A DNA stretch of 64,000 nt from Mangifera indica (Eukaryota > Streptophyta > Magnoliopsida > Sapindales > Anacardiaceae), in NCBI RefSeq assembly GCF_011075055.1, contig NC_058137.1, positions 27,947,463 to 28,011,462 of the forward strand, written 5' to 3'. Within the stretch, counting starts at the first letter, position 1. Each line of letters opens with the position of its first letter. A program made the position numbers and the translations under genes. Below the pieces are notes generated by a model that saw nothing but the letters and a program-made list of their open reading frames with translations, made no database searches and was not told where the DNA came from. This document shows, piece after piece, positions 34,099 through 45,138 of this stretch.

Positions 34099-37000
34099 AT
34101 GGGTTGTCTAGCATGGTCTTATCAACTTCTCTTCCTCTATTTTTTCCTCTTTCATTCTCAAACTTTTGCAACACTCTGCCCTCATCACCAGAGTTTTGCT
34201 TTACTCCAATTCAAGCAACTCTTTTCCTTCAAATTCAAAAACACATCTTCTCTTCTTTGTGATGAACCTTATCCAAAAATGACGTCTTGGAAAGAGGATG
34301 ATGATTGTTGCTCTTGGCATGGAGTCACATGCAATAGGGTCACGGGTCATGTGATTGATCTTGACCTTAGTTGTAGTTGGCTTTACGGAAACATCCCTCC
34401 TAATAGTAGCCTCTTTTTCTTTCCTCAATTGCAAAGACTCAATCTAGCTTTCAATGATTTCAATCTTTCTCGAATTTCACCTTATTTTGGTCAATTGATC
34501 AGTTTAACACATCTTAATCTCTCTATCTCAAAATTTATTGGTCCTATTCCAGCTGAAATTTCTCATTTATCTAATTTGGTTTCACTAGACATCTCAAGCA
34601 GTTACTCTTTCCCCATAAGAAATAATGTCTACATGTTTGAAGATGTTCCCATGAGTATTGAAAGGCATGTCTTTGAAAGACTAGTTCAAAATCTAACCGT
34701 GTTGAAAAACCTTGATCTCTTATTTGTAGACTTGTCTACCATTATACCGAATTCATTGATGAATTTATCTTCCTCTTTGACTTACCTACATCTTTCTTAT
34801 TGTAATTTGCAGGGGAACTTCCCAACTCACATCCTTTGCCTACCAAATCTACAGATCCTTCTGTTAAGAGGTAACTTCAACTTGACAGGTAATTTTCCCA
34901 AATTTAATTGGAGTAGTCCACTCAAGTCTTTGGAAGTCTCCGACATGAGCTTTTCGGAACAATTACCAAATTCGATTAGCAATCTCTTGTCCTTGAGGGA
35001 ATTGTCTCTTGACAATTGCACTCTAGTGGGATCAATTCCCACATCACTTGGAAACCTTACACAACTTAGTCTTTTGAGTCTCAGGTATAACAAATTCAGT
35101 GGTCAAATACCATCGTTTCTTTCAAATTTTGTCCAGCTTCGTTTTTTAGATCTTTCAGAAAATTATTTTATTGGTCAATTGCCAAATTTTTTTGTGAATA
35201 TCACACATCTACATATTTTAGAATTGTCAAGCAATCAACTGAGTGGCCCAATTCCTTCTCATGGCAATGACCTTCAAAATGTAACTGATGTTTTTTTAAA
35301 CAACAACCACCTCAATGGTACAATACCATCTTGGTTATTCACTCTACCATTATTGGAAATCTTGGACCTTAGTGATAACCAATTAACTGGCCATATTCAT
35401 CAATTTCAGAGTAAATCTTTGATTGAATGGCTTTGTTTGGAAAATAATAGATTCAATGGCTTTATTCCAAGTTCAATCTTTGAACTAGTGAATTTAGAGA
35501 CTCTCTTTCTTTCTTCAAACGATTTCATTGGGAATGTTGAGCTTCACTTATTCTCAAAACTAAAAAGTCTTTGGCAGCTTGATCTTTCTTATAATAGTCT
35601 ATCAATTAACTTTGCATTCAAGGCTAACTCATCCTTTCCACAACTTCAAACTTTGATTTTATCTGGTTGCAACTTGAGTGAATTCCCAAGTAAAACGAAA
35701 TTAAAGGGTAACTGGCCCTTTCCACAACTTTATAATTTGGCTTTATCTGGTTGCAACTTGAGCGAATTCCCAAGTATCTTAAGAAGTGTAAATCAATTAT
35801 GGCGGTTGGATCTCTCTAATAATAAAATCAGTAGTCCAATACCTAATTGGATGTGGGACATTGGAAAAGATACTTTGTCATATCTAAATCTTTCCCACAA
35901 CTACCTGACCACCATAGAGCAACTTCCATGGAAGAATCTTGATACTCTAGACCTTCATTCAAACATGCTCCAAAGATCACTTCCAATTCCACCACCTTCA
36001 CTAGAAATCTTGTTGTTGTCAAACAACAAATTTATTGGAGAGATACCACATTTGATCTGTAATTTGAGTGTCATACAAATTCTAGATCTCTCTAATAATA
36101 GCTTGGGTGGTAACATTCCAAAATGCATGGGAAACTTTAGCAGTCTTCACGTCTTGGATTTGAGGAAAAATAAACTCAATGGCACCATTCCAGGAAGCTT
36201 TGCAAAGGGTAGTCTTTTGAGGACCCTCAACTTCAACGAGAATGAATTGGAAGGGCCAATCCCCCGATCTTTGGTCAATTGTACGATGCTTGAAGTTTTA
36301 GATGTCAGCAACAATAAGGTAATTGATACCTTCCCATATTGGCTACAAAGTCTTCCTAAATTGCAAGTTCTCATACTTCATTCAAATAAATTTTATGGTT
36401 CTTTGTGGGGTTGCTCAGAGACAAAGCGATGTTTCCCTAAGTTGAAAGTATTTGACCTTTCAAACAACAAATTTCGTGGTCCATTGCCTGCCTGGTATTT
36501 CAAAAATCTTCAAGCCATGAGAGATGTTAGTGAAAGTGATAGGAAGTTGGAGTATATTGGTGAAACTTATTATCAAGATTCTATAGTAGTAACATTGAAA
36601 GGGTATGAGATTGAATTAGAGAAAGTTATTTCGATTTTCACTACCATTGATTTTTCAAATAATAACTTTCACGGTGAGATTCCAGAAGTAATTGGGAAGC
36701 TTCATGCACTTCATCTTCTCAATTTTTCTCACAACAATCTATCAGGTCGTATCCCTTTATCCTTTGAAAATTTGACAGCTCTTGAGTCATTAGACATCTC
36801 TTTCAACCAACTTTCAGGAGAGATTCCTAATCAGTTGATAAGTCTATCATTTCTTTCATTATTGAACCTCTCATACAACCAACTCACGGGACCTATTCCT
36901 CGAGGAAATCAATTTGACACATTTCAAAATGATTCCTATATTGGAAACCCTGGGTTGTGTGGACCGCCATTGTCGAAAAAATGTACAAATGATGAGTTGC

Positions 37001-37224
37001 AGTCACCGATACCATCAATCTTCCAAGATGAAGGAAATGATTTGAGTTGGTTCGATTGGAAAATTAGCTTGATGGGTTACGGATCTGGTCTTGTATTAGG
37101 CGTTTCTACAGGATATATTGTGTTCACAACAAGGAGGCCACAATGGTTTGTAAGGATTGTTGAAAGATTGCAGGCAAGGATGCTGAGAAGGTTGAACAGA
37201 AAATACAGGGGAAGAAGAATTTAG
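34099..37224 (+). CDS. Intact type B LRR receptor-like protein (Cf-9/RLP12-like), 1041 aa, copy 1
   Basis: Membrane-anchored extracellular LRR receptor without kinase. Such RLPs sense pathogen or endogenous ligands and signal through SOBIR1 and BAK1-type kinases. I start it at 34099, where MGCLAWSYQLLFLYFFLFHS is a signal peptide; an upstream in-frame ATG at 33988 would bury it behind 37 residues. Then come the LRRNT with paired cysteines (SWKEDDDCCSWHGVTC), about 30 LRRs of LxxLxxLxLSxNxLxGxIP type, and an island at about residues 800-848. A cap with GLCGPPLSKKC, an acidic part (IFQDEGND), a membrane helix at about 990-1013 with overlapping GxxxG motifs (GYGSGLVLGVSTG) and a basic tail ending RKYRGRRI follow. 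LRR sequence around residues 512-568 is duplicated in frame. A possible intron donor overlaps the stop codon. The copy at 57259 encodes the same protein. Confidence 0.93.
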   Translation: MGCLAWSYQLLFLYFFLFHSQTFATLCPHHQSFALLQFKQLFSFKFKNTSSLLCDEPYPKMTSWKEDDDCCSWHGVTCNRVTGHVIDLDLSCSWLYGNIPPNSSLFFFPQLQRLNLAFNDFNLSRISPYFGQLISLTHLNLSISKFIGPIPAEISHLSNLVSLDISSSYSFPIRNNVYMFEDVPMSIERHVFERLVQNLTVLKNLDLLFVDLSTIIPNSLMNLSSSLTYLHLSYCNLQGNFPTHILCLPNLQILLLRGNFNLTGNFPKFNWSSPLKSLEVSDMSFSEQLPNSISNLLSLRELSLDNCTLVGSIPTSLGNLTQLSLLSLRYNKFSGQIPSFLSNFVQLRFLDLSENYFIGQLPNFFVNITHLHILELSSNQLSGPIPSHGNDLQNVTDVFLNNNHLNGTIPSWLFTLPLLEILDLSDNQLTGHIHQFQSKSLIEWLCLENNRFNGFIPSSIFELVNLETLFLSSNDFIGNVELHLFSKLKSLWQLDLSYNSLSINFAFKANSSFPQLQTLILSGCNLSEFPSKTKLKGNWPFPQLYNLALSGCNLSEFPSILRSVNQLWRLDLSNNKISSPIPNWMWDIGKDTLSYLNLSHNYLTTIEQLPWKNLDTLDLHSNMLQRSLPIPPPSLEILLLSNNKFIGEIPHLICNLSVIQILDLSNNSLGGNIPKCMGNFSSLHVLDLRKNKLNGTIPGSFAKGSLLRTLNFNENELEGPIPRSLVNCTMLEVLDVSNNKVIDTFPYWLQSLPKLQVLILHSNKFYGSLWGCSETKRCFPKLKVFDLSNNKFRGPLPAWYFKNLQAMRDVSESDRKLEYIGETYYQDSIVVTLKGYEIELEKVISIFTTIDFSNNNFHGEIPEVIGKLHALHLLNFSHNNLSGRIPLSFENLTALESLDISFNQLSGEIPNQLISLSFLSLLNLSYNQLTGPIPRGNQFDTFQNDSYIGNPGLCGPPLSKKCTNDELQSPIPSIFQDEGNDLSWFDWKISLMGYGSGLVLGVSTGYIVFTTRRPQWFVRIVERLQARMLRRLNRKYRGRRI
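35634..35776 (+). repeat. In-frame 84-bp duplication of one LRR unit
   Basis: CCTTTCCACAACTT...GGTTGCAACTTGAG...GAATTCCCAAGTA occurs twice, offset by 84 bases (28 codons), giving two SGCNLSEFPS repeats. The type A genes and the truncated pseudogene at 39372 have only one. The second intact gene carries the same duplication at about 58794-58936. Confidence 0.85.
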
Positions 37225-37298
37225 TAAGTTCAATTCTATTGTTTGGTTGTGCTTACTCTATTGTAAAAAGCTAATACCTACGATGTTCATTTTTTCAG
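37224..37298 (+). other. Putative 75-nt intron whose donor overlaps the stop codon
   Basis: The stop TAG at 37222-37224 is followed by TAAGT, so its G starts a consensus donor GTAAGT. A T-rich tract ends in TTTTTTCAG at 37298. Splicing would join TA to ATTTC and recreate a stop (TAA), leaving the protein unchanged. The arrangement is repeated at 60384-60458, and in the pseudogenes ending at 31175 and 53702. Confidence 0.5.
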
Positions 37299-38196
37299 AT
37301 TTCAAAAAGTTTGATTGCATGGGATAACAGCATCTGGGAGAGAGCATGAGAAGCTACCACATGTAACCTTTAAACTTGAATTTAGGAGTTGAAATGTTTG
37401 AAGTTTCTGATGTATGAATAAATAAGTGTTAAAATTTCCTGGAATGTAGTGTAAAATAATGTAGTTTGAAGCATTTCAGTTTTATAGAAGTGACTGAAAT
37501 TCCTGTCCACCTTACATTGATATGGAATCTACTCTTATTTCTATTAAATTCGAATTCTCTTCATAAATATTTTAAGTCGTGAAAGCATAAAGCATAGTGG
37601 CCATACACTTACACCCGTTGCCTCCTGATACTTGCCCTGTTTCTACACTACAGAAAGTACATATGTTAATATGAAGGTTATTTTCAACACAATCACTTGA
37701 CAACTGCAAACCTTTTCGACAAATCCCCACGTTAGAAATAAACACTTTAATAACTCATTTCATATAATATAAATAAGTTTCCCTTTATAATCACATAATA
37801 CAAGGAAATACGGACTGGATAATAAGCCATAGAGCCAAGAATAGAGTACTATCTAAATCACATTAATATATGGTATCATCAACAACATTTTCATGTACAT
37901 AATATATATATTAATGTACATTATTATCTATCATAAAAAAATAATTATTATATTCCTAATTACTAAAATACACAAATTTAACTCTAATATTGGTGAAAAA
38001 AATATGATATCAATTTTGGTATTAACGATAGTACATTCGTCTCTAAGCTTGAAATCAACTCAATATCCTGCTGGGTACTCGCAATTCCCACCAAAATCTG
38101 CAAGATTTAAATCCAAATTTAATTACTGTAAATATTTGTGATTAGTAATTAATTTAAAAAATTAAGTGTAGAGATTTGATAGAGTACTTACTAGGC
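37225..38196. other. 3' flank of intact type B RLP
   Basis: 3' UTR and AT-rich spacer; nothing coding seen. Identical to 60385-61356. Confidence 0.6.
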
Positions 38197-38700
38197 TGTT
38201 ACGATCCAGCCTTTCGTGCCCGCTTCTAATAATAGCTATTGAAGGCCTATGATGCATGTGCTTCTAACGTGTTGGGATCGTAACAGGTGGCCCCTTGTTT
38301 AATCGGACAGCAATCAGCCGCCCCTTCCCCACACGCTTAATCGAGTGCAGTATGTAGCTTGCTCGCATCAACATTAGCGTTTGCCACACACCAGATCTGG
38401 GCCTGGGTCGGGCTAGGGGTTGAACTCGGGGTTTGGGTCTCACCCGCACCTGTTTAAGTCGTTGGGACTGGGGGACCCGGGCTAGTCGTTGGACTCAGAG
38501 CTTGAACGTGGTTTGTTGTTGAATTACCAGACTGCCCTTGGCCTTGTGTATATCGCATACCGTATACTTCCTCTTCACTGGGGTAAAACAGACCATGGAT
38601 CCTTTCCCAAGTAGGACCCGGATTTACGCAACAGTTCTAACATGGGTTTAATGACCGGGGACCAATTCAGGTTTAAAAATACCTGCAAAAGCCAGGTACA
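38197..38700. mobile_element. GC-richer element remnant bounded by an inverted repeat, LTR-like
   Basis: TGTTACGATCC at 38197-38207 and its exact reverse complement GGATCGTAACA at 38275-38285 delimit an 89-bp TG...CA segment. It is followed by unusually GC-rich noncoding sequence to about 38650 in an otherwise AT-rich region. TG/CA ends with a terminal palindrome suggest a small LTR or LTR-derived remnant. No coding domain or target duplication was found. Confidence 0.4.
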
Positions 38701-38703
38701 ATT

Positions 38704-39205
38704 TAGGTTGCGTTTGATCGAAGAGGATCAAAGATTATTTTAGTAATTTATCTTTTATTACTTATATTATTTTGTTTAATTTATAAATAATAAAAAATTC
38801 TGATAATCTTCTATTACTAATGATGATATAACAGAAAATATAAGAGATAATCTAATTACCACCTCTACCATTGATATTAAAAAATTATCAAAGTAATCTT
38901 AATTTTATTATAATATATAATTTATTTATTAATTTTTGAAGGGTAAAAATAATTTTATTTTCAATTAATATAATAAATAATATAAAAATATTTTAGAATA
39001 ATTATACTTAAGGGTATTTAAGTAAAATAATATATTAGTATTTTTTTATTACCTCTAACCAAACATAATAATATTTATACCTATCAATTTTTAACCAAAT
39101 TTTATCAAACGTGGTAATAATATATATTCAATAATTTTTATGGTAATCTATTTTTAAAGTAATTTTTTAATTTTAATAATAAAATATTATCAAAACCAAA
39201 TATCC
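38704..39205. mobile_element. AT-rich MITE-like element
   Basis: About 500 bases of very AT-rich sequence beginning GGTTGCGTTTGATC and ending near CAAAACCAAATATCCC, with imperfect inverted similarity at the ends (GCGTTTGAT versus ATCAAACGT at about 39105). It resembles non-autonomous DNA elements. No transposase; the ends are uncertain. A second copy is at 61864-62365. Confidence 0.35.
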
Positions 39206-39371
39206 CATTAGAGCTATAGGAGAAGACACTTTAATAGCATAATCAAGATTATATTTAACCAAAGAGATGTAAATGTTCATCATACCAGGTACGAGAAACG
39301 ACATCTTGTTCTTTGGATCGGTGAAAACCTCATTACCAACTGCGATGGCTTCAATGTTGGAGGGGAGGTAG
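39206..39371 (-). pseudogene. Fragment of a GH17 beta-1,3-glucanase gene
   Basis: On the minus strand about 55 codons read NIEAIAVGNEVFTDPKN, SLVKYNLDYAIKVSSPIAL. This is the conserved core of plant family 17 glucan endo-1,3-beta-glucosidases, including the proton-donor Glu in VGNE. Nothing else of the enzyme is present. It abuts the RLP fragment that starts at about 39372 in the opposite orientation, so a captured gene piece or rearrangement junction is likely. Confidence 0.85.
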
Positions 39372-41006
39372 AATTCACTTTCTTCGAACAATTTCAGCAG
39401 AAATGTAGAACTTCATTTATTCTCAAAATTAAAAAAAACTAATTTACTTTAATCTTTCTCATAACAGTGTATCAATTACCACTACATTCAAACTCAACTC
39501 GTCCTTTCCACAACTTCAGTTTTTGACATCATCTGGTTGCAACTTGGACAAATTCCCCAATATTTTAAGAAGTGTAAATCAATTAGGCAATTAAATCTCT
39601 CTGAAAATAAAATTAGTGATCCAATACCTAATTAGATGTGGAACATTGGAAATGAAACTTTGTCCTATCTAAATCTTTCCCACAACTACTAACAAGTGTA
39701 GAGCAGCTTCCATGAAAGAATATTGACATTCTAGACCTTCATTCAAACGAGCTCCAAGGATCACTTCCAATTCCACCACCATCCTTGACAATATTATTGT
39801 TGTCAAACAACAAATTGACTGGATGGATACCACATTTGATCTACAATATGAGTGCCATACAAATTCTATATCTTTCTAACAATAGCTCCAGTGATAACAT
39901 TCCAAAATGCATAAAAAACTTTAGCAATCTTCATGTGTTGAATTTGAGGAAAAATAAACTTTGTGGCACTATTCCAAGAAGCTTTGCAAAAGGTAATCCT
40001 TTGAGGACCCTCAACTTCAACGAGAATGAATTGGAAGGGCCAATCCCACGATCTTTGGTCAATTGTAAAATGCTTCAAGTTCTAGATATTGGCAACAATA
40101 GGGTAATTGATACCTTCCCATATTGGTTACAAAGTCTTCTCGAATTGCAGGTTTTTATATTTGGTTCAAATAAATTTTATGGTTTTGTATGGGGTTGCTC
40201 AAAGACAAATCATTGTTTTCTTATGTTGAAAGTATTTGACATTTCAAACAACAAATTTGATGGTGCATTGCCAACTTGGTATTTCAAAAAACTTCAAGCC
40301 ATGAAGGATGTTAGTGAAGCTGAGAGGAAGTTTTAATACATTGGTGAAGATTATTATGAAGATTTTATGGTAGTGACTTTGAAGGAGCATGAGATTGAAT
40401 TAGAGAAAGTTATTTCTGTTTTCACTACCATTTATTTTTCAAGTAATAACTTTCGGGGTAAGATTCTGAAAGTATTGAAAAGCTTCATGCACTTTATCGT
40501 CTCAATCTTTCTCACAATAATCTATCAGATGGTATTCTTTCATCCTTTAGAAATTTGATGGATCTTGAGTTATTAGAGCTCTCTTTCAATAAACTTTTTG
40601 AAAGGATTCTTAATCAGTTGATAAGTCAATCATTTATTTCATTGTTAAACTTCTCGTACAACCAACTTCAAGTATCTATTCCTCAAGAAAATCAATTTGA
40701 CACATTTCAAAATGATTTCTATATTGAAAACCTTGGATTGTGTGGACTGCCATTGTTGAAAAAATGTACAAATGAGGAGCCACAGTCACCAATACCATCA
40801 ATCTTCCAAGATGAAGATAATGATTCAAGTTGGTCTGATTGGAAATCATCTTGATAGGTTACGGATGTAGTCTTTTATTAGGCATTTCTATGTGATATAT
40901 TGTGTTTACACCAAGGAAGCCACAATGATTTGTAAGGATGGTTGAAGGAGTGCAAACAATGATGCTGAGAAGGTTGAACAGAAGATACAGGGGAAGAATA
41001 AATTAG
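39372..41006 (+). pseudogene. 5'-truncated type B RLP pseudogene
   Basis: Begins abruptly inside an LRR (FSSNNFSRNVELHLFSKL-like) next to the glucanase fragment, so signal peptide, LRRNT and about half of the LRRs are missing. The rest is collinear with the type B gene: LRRs (frame 39785-40336), a stop in RKF*YIGE at 40334-40336, the island, later LRRs, cap, acidic part (IFQDEDND), a frame break at the membrane helix, and a tail ending with TAG at 41004-41006. The stop-overlapping donor is lost (TAGAAAG). The part up to 40774 is identical in the second module. Confidence 0.88.
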
Positions 41007-44000
41007 AAAGTTCAATTCTATTGTTGGGTTGTGGTTATTCTTTTGTCAAAAAATTACATTTTCCTTTGATGTTCATTTTTTCAGATTTCAAAGAGTTTGG
41101 ATGCATGGGATAGCAGTATCTGCTGGGAGAGAGCATGAGAAGCTACCACATGTAATTTAGGATCCTCATCTTGCATAAGTAAATCAAAGCATAATCTCCT
41201 TCTTATGTAACAGTAGTCCCTGTTTCATACAACGTAGGGAGAAGCAATTAACATCCATTAAAGAGTATAAAATGAATCCTCTGTATTTCACATAATTATT
41301 AAGTGGAAAAACAAAAAATTGAACACTACAACAACCGTTCAAATTAGAAGACGATACAGAATCCAAAAATGGCTTCGGTTGGAAAGTTATAGTATATTAG
41401 ATCTTGAATAAAAATTTTAAAATCCTAATAGTAATTCATAATCAATGATATTATGTTTAAAATATTAAAATCTCAAGAAGGGTTATTACTTTTAGGTGGT
41501 TTATATTAGATATTTCTTCTTGTCTGACTAGAAAATTTATAATATGTTTCATTTTACTTCTTTGTTTTACAATCTAAAATACGTCTTAATAACCTGTCCA
41601 TGTTTCTTGAATTGGTTTATATATATTAATTTCTTTTCTAATTTGTAATTGTAAAATTGATTTATGAGTAATTTAATTTTCTCTATATATATAAAAACCT
41701 TGATTATAACTGAATTCTGTTTAAATAAGATTAATATAAATATAAAACATATACTATAGATATAATATATTAAAACTGTATGTCACTAAGAAGGTAAGAT
41801 TGGAGAAATACACATGGTTGTTTTCAATTAATAGAGCAGGACTTTGTGCTAATTTAAATCATTGAAGGAGTCTTCTGGCCCATTTTTCACTGCACGAACC
41901 CATGAACAAACTATATTAATTAATAGCAGTCAAGACACGTTAAGTTTGTCTTTGCCAAAGAAAATCGATATGCCGACCAGAAAATTGATATCATGTTCAC
42001 ACGGTGAGTCTCACTGGTCATCATCCTGAAATCAGCCTAACTCACTGCTTTTTCTACAAGTTAGAAGAGAAAGACTTATAATTAAATTAGTCAAGTGATG
42101 TTAGCCCATTCCTCACTGCATGACCCTACCAACTTAAACCTTAAGTTTGTCAGCTTTTTCTACAAGTTAGAAGAGAAAGACTTACAATTAAATTATTCAA
42201 GTGATGTTAGCCCATTCCTCACGGCATGACCCTACCAATGTAAACCTTAAGTTTGTCTTGGCATAAGAAGACGAAGACTGAAGCAGAAGACGTGTTACGT
42301 CTGGCTCATGGACGTGATAGTTACCACTTGGACAAAAAGATAACTGAATGTAATTTGGAAAAAGTGATATTTTATTTTTCATAAGCAAATGAAAAATTGA
42401 ATTAACCTGTCAAATTAAAATCGTATTCCACCAAGGTGACACTCTAGGCAAACACCTGCAGTTCATAGGGCTCAACATTTTATCGTGTATTATCTTAAGA
42501 ATTTATCAAATATATGAATTTATCGAGTTTGGAAACCCATCTTGATTACTATAAGCTCGAAAAACTACCAAGAACATCCCATATGTAATTTACTCATCAG
42601 TTTCCTTTTTCCTTATCATATGTTAATGTCTGACGAAGCCCTTATGGAAGAGTTAGAATTGGTTCATTATACGCTATTGTTCTTGGACTTCAATATATAT
42701 GATGTCTAAGTATCCAATAAAAAGTTCAAGTAATCGCAGCAATACATGTCACAGAGTATTTTACAAAGTAATTTTAATGAACCATTGAATGAATTGAATG
42801 ATTTTCAGAGTTAAAAAAAAGCCTTCTAGCTCATCAACCTCTCCCTGTTTCTTGCATGGATCTGTAGTAAAAACCATATGCTACAGATCAATGACGGGGT
42901 GAGATTTTCTATCACAATCTCCCCTATGTTAAAAGTTAGCTCAAATAGTAAAGTTTTCCTCATACTTATATATCCAGTCAACGTGGGATTCCAACAAGAG
43001 ATGTAAAAGATTATAATTGTGTATCAATAAGAACGTGATAACGGAGATATGCACATCAGTGTTTTTCAATTAGTAAACCAAAGACTTTGTGCTAAATAAA
43101 TTATTGAAGGACCCATCATGGCCCAATCTTCACTGCATAACAGAAGAACTTTACGTTTGTCTGTGCTGAAGACATTATTGTTTCTAGTTAATTGATGAAG
43201 ACTTTTATTTAAATTATTGTGGAAGTCATGTAACTCGTTCTTCACTGCATGAACCTAAGAACAGAACCCATAATTTTCAACATATATTTTGAGCATTAAG
43301 TTTTATGTCGGCTAAGAAGACCAAGACTGACGCAAAAGATGAATATATATTTTGAGCAAAAAACATACTCTAAGACTCAGTAATTATTTTTATATCCCTA
43401 TTCTGAACATGTGTTAGACCAAATTACTAATTAAATTAGCATTAAAATAATATTTAAGATAATTTTATATAAATAATTATTAAATATAAAATCTAAATTA
43501 TATTTAATCGAAATCTAATTTGGCTTGATGATGCACATATACCATGTGTATTGGCAAACGTTACTTGGTGGTGTGGCTCATGCTTTTCCAATTGTGGAAG
43601 TTGGAGTTCCACTCGACGAGCTCAAGAAGTTTATCATCTATTTAAGTTAAATTTAAGTCAACACATGTTCCACCTCAATTCAGCTGTCTTCAACCTAGTT
43701 ATTGGTCAGACTAGCGGACGTGATTTGCGTTACTAAAACTTTTATTATTTTTTTATTAGAGAAGGATGACAAGACAGTAAAGTTAATGTAAGATTTTAGT
43801 TCATACCTTGAGACAGATTGTGTCTCAAGATCTATTATAGTACCCCATTAATGTTACCACATCGCAGGGTATTTAATCATTCCATCACATATGGAGGACG
43901 TGATCCAACGGTTAATATTAGGTGCGTAACATTGCCCACAAATTAGACAGCAAAGCAAACCCTCAAGATGATTGTAATTTTGTGGGTATGATGGCTGATT

Positions 44001-44071
44001 TATGGGCAATGTTACCTTCAATAGCAACTTGTAATTTGGGTTAACATTATACTTAATACCAAAGAAGAACA
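41007..44071. other. Spacer between modules 1 and 2
   Basis: 41007-43150 is homologous to 53703-56340 (3' flank of a type B pseudogene followed by the minisatellite region). 43500-43970 repeats the segments seen at 22850-23545. No genes seen. Confidence 0.6.
42045..42256. repeat. 106-bp minisatellite, two copies
   Basis: Units start at 42045 and 42151; the same unit as at 32028 and 54761. Confidence 0.85.
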
Positions 44072-44144
44072 GCCTCTGTAACATGGTGGTTAATGTAGTC
44101 ACCTCTGTAACCAAAAATTGGGAGTTCGAATCTCTTCAGTGGCA
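44072..44144 (+). pseudogene. Decayed tRNA-Lys-like gene
   Basis: 73 bases aligned to the copy at 17598. The D arm is kept (ACATGGTGGTTAATGT), but the anticodon arm is scrambled (CACCTCTGTAACCAAAAATTGG) and the T and acceptor stems have mismatches. It lies about 1 kb before the type A RLP at 45139. Confidence 0.7.
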
Positions 44145-45138
44145 CTCTGTTTATTCCAACCTTGTTTTTTGGTGTGAAAAATCATCTTCTTTATTGTCTT
44201 CTGCTGAGTTAGGTTTAAATATATTTAACTTTTTTTTTTAATTTTACAATTCCTGCTCCCAGGAAATTCCCCTTAATAATTCATAATTACGCCTCAAGCT
44301 TTTGCCTTTGTTGTTTCTTTTCTATGTTATCCAACAATTTTTGGGCTGTGGTGACAAGCTAAGAATGGATCTCCGGATGTTTTGTTCTGCTCTATAAAAT
44401 GCCCTTGCTGAAATTACTAGTCCTATTTAAGTTTTTTGCTTCTTATGCATGAATCTTTAATATGTATAAATCATTCCTTTAAAAAAAGGTGCAATCAAAT
44501 AAGTCTTGGTTTCTCTCTTGTTATAGCAGTAGTGACTAATATTTTTACACCCGAACTGAGCATTGATACAGTTGAAGGGTTGGTTCGGGTCAACCGATAA
44601 TCGGATCAGATTACTATTTAAATAAATATTAAAATAATATTTAAAAATAATCTTGTCTCCATTTAATTAAAATATAATTTGACAAGGTAACACACGTAAC
44701 ATGTGTATTGGCAAGTTTTGGTCTGGTGGTGTGGTTTGTGCCTTTCCAATGGTTGGGACTTGAGTCCCAAAAGTTGCAAAAAAATTTATGCATGATGTCA
44801 ACATACATTATTGGGTTCAGTCCTGCTATATAAGTTCACTAGTAGAATGAAGAACTTTGTGGCTATGATGATCGGTTACCAATGTGAATTTGCGAGCAGG
44901 AAAGGGAATTTGAGCAATGCAGTGATTTCCAGCTTCTTTCTCTAGTTCAAAAATTTGACAATCAGTGTGAGAAAGGAGAATACTGTACTGCTTGACCAAG
45001 ACTTTAATGGAGTGGTTCTCACTTGTGAATGACACCGACTCACTAGTCAAATTTCATACAGTCTGTTATAGGACCAACCATTTTTCTTTCCTATTTATAG
45101 TCCCATATCTGTTCTTGTGATTTCATCATAGAGAAAAC
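44145..45138. other. 5' flank of type A RLP
   Basis: Collinear with 17671-18659 and 24665-25600; noncoding. TATTTATA at 45092-45099 is the likely TATA box, 40-47 bases before the ATG. Confidence 0.6.

Noticed and set aside
37893..38141. 82-residue Ile/Tyr/Lys-rich open frame (also 61053)
   Set aside because: Low-complexity AT-rich translation in a 3' flank; no homology seen.
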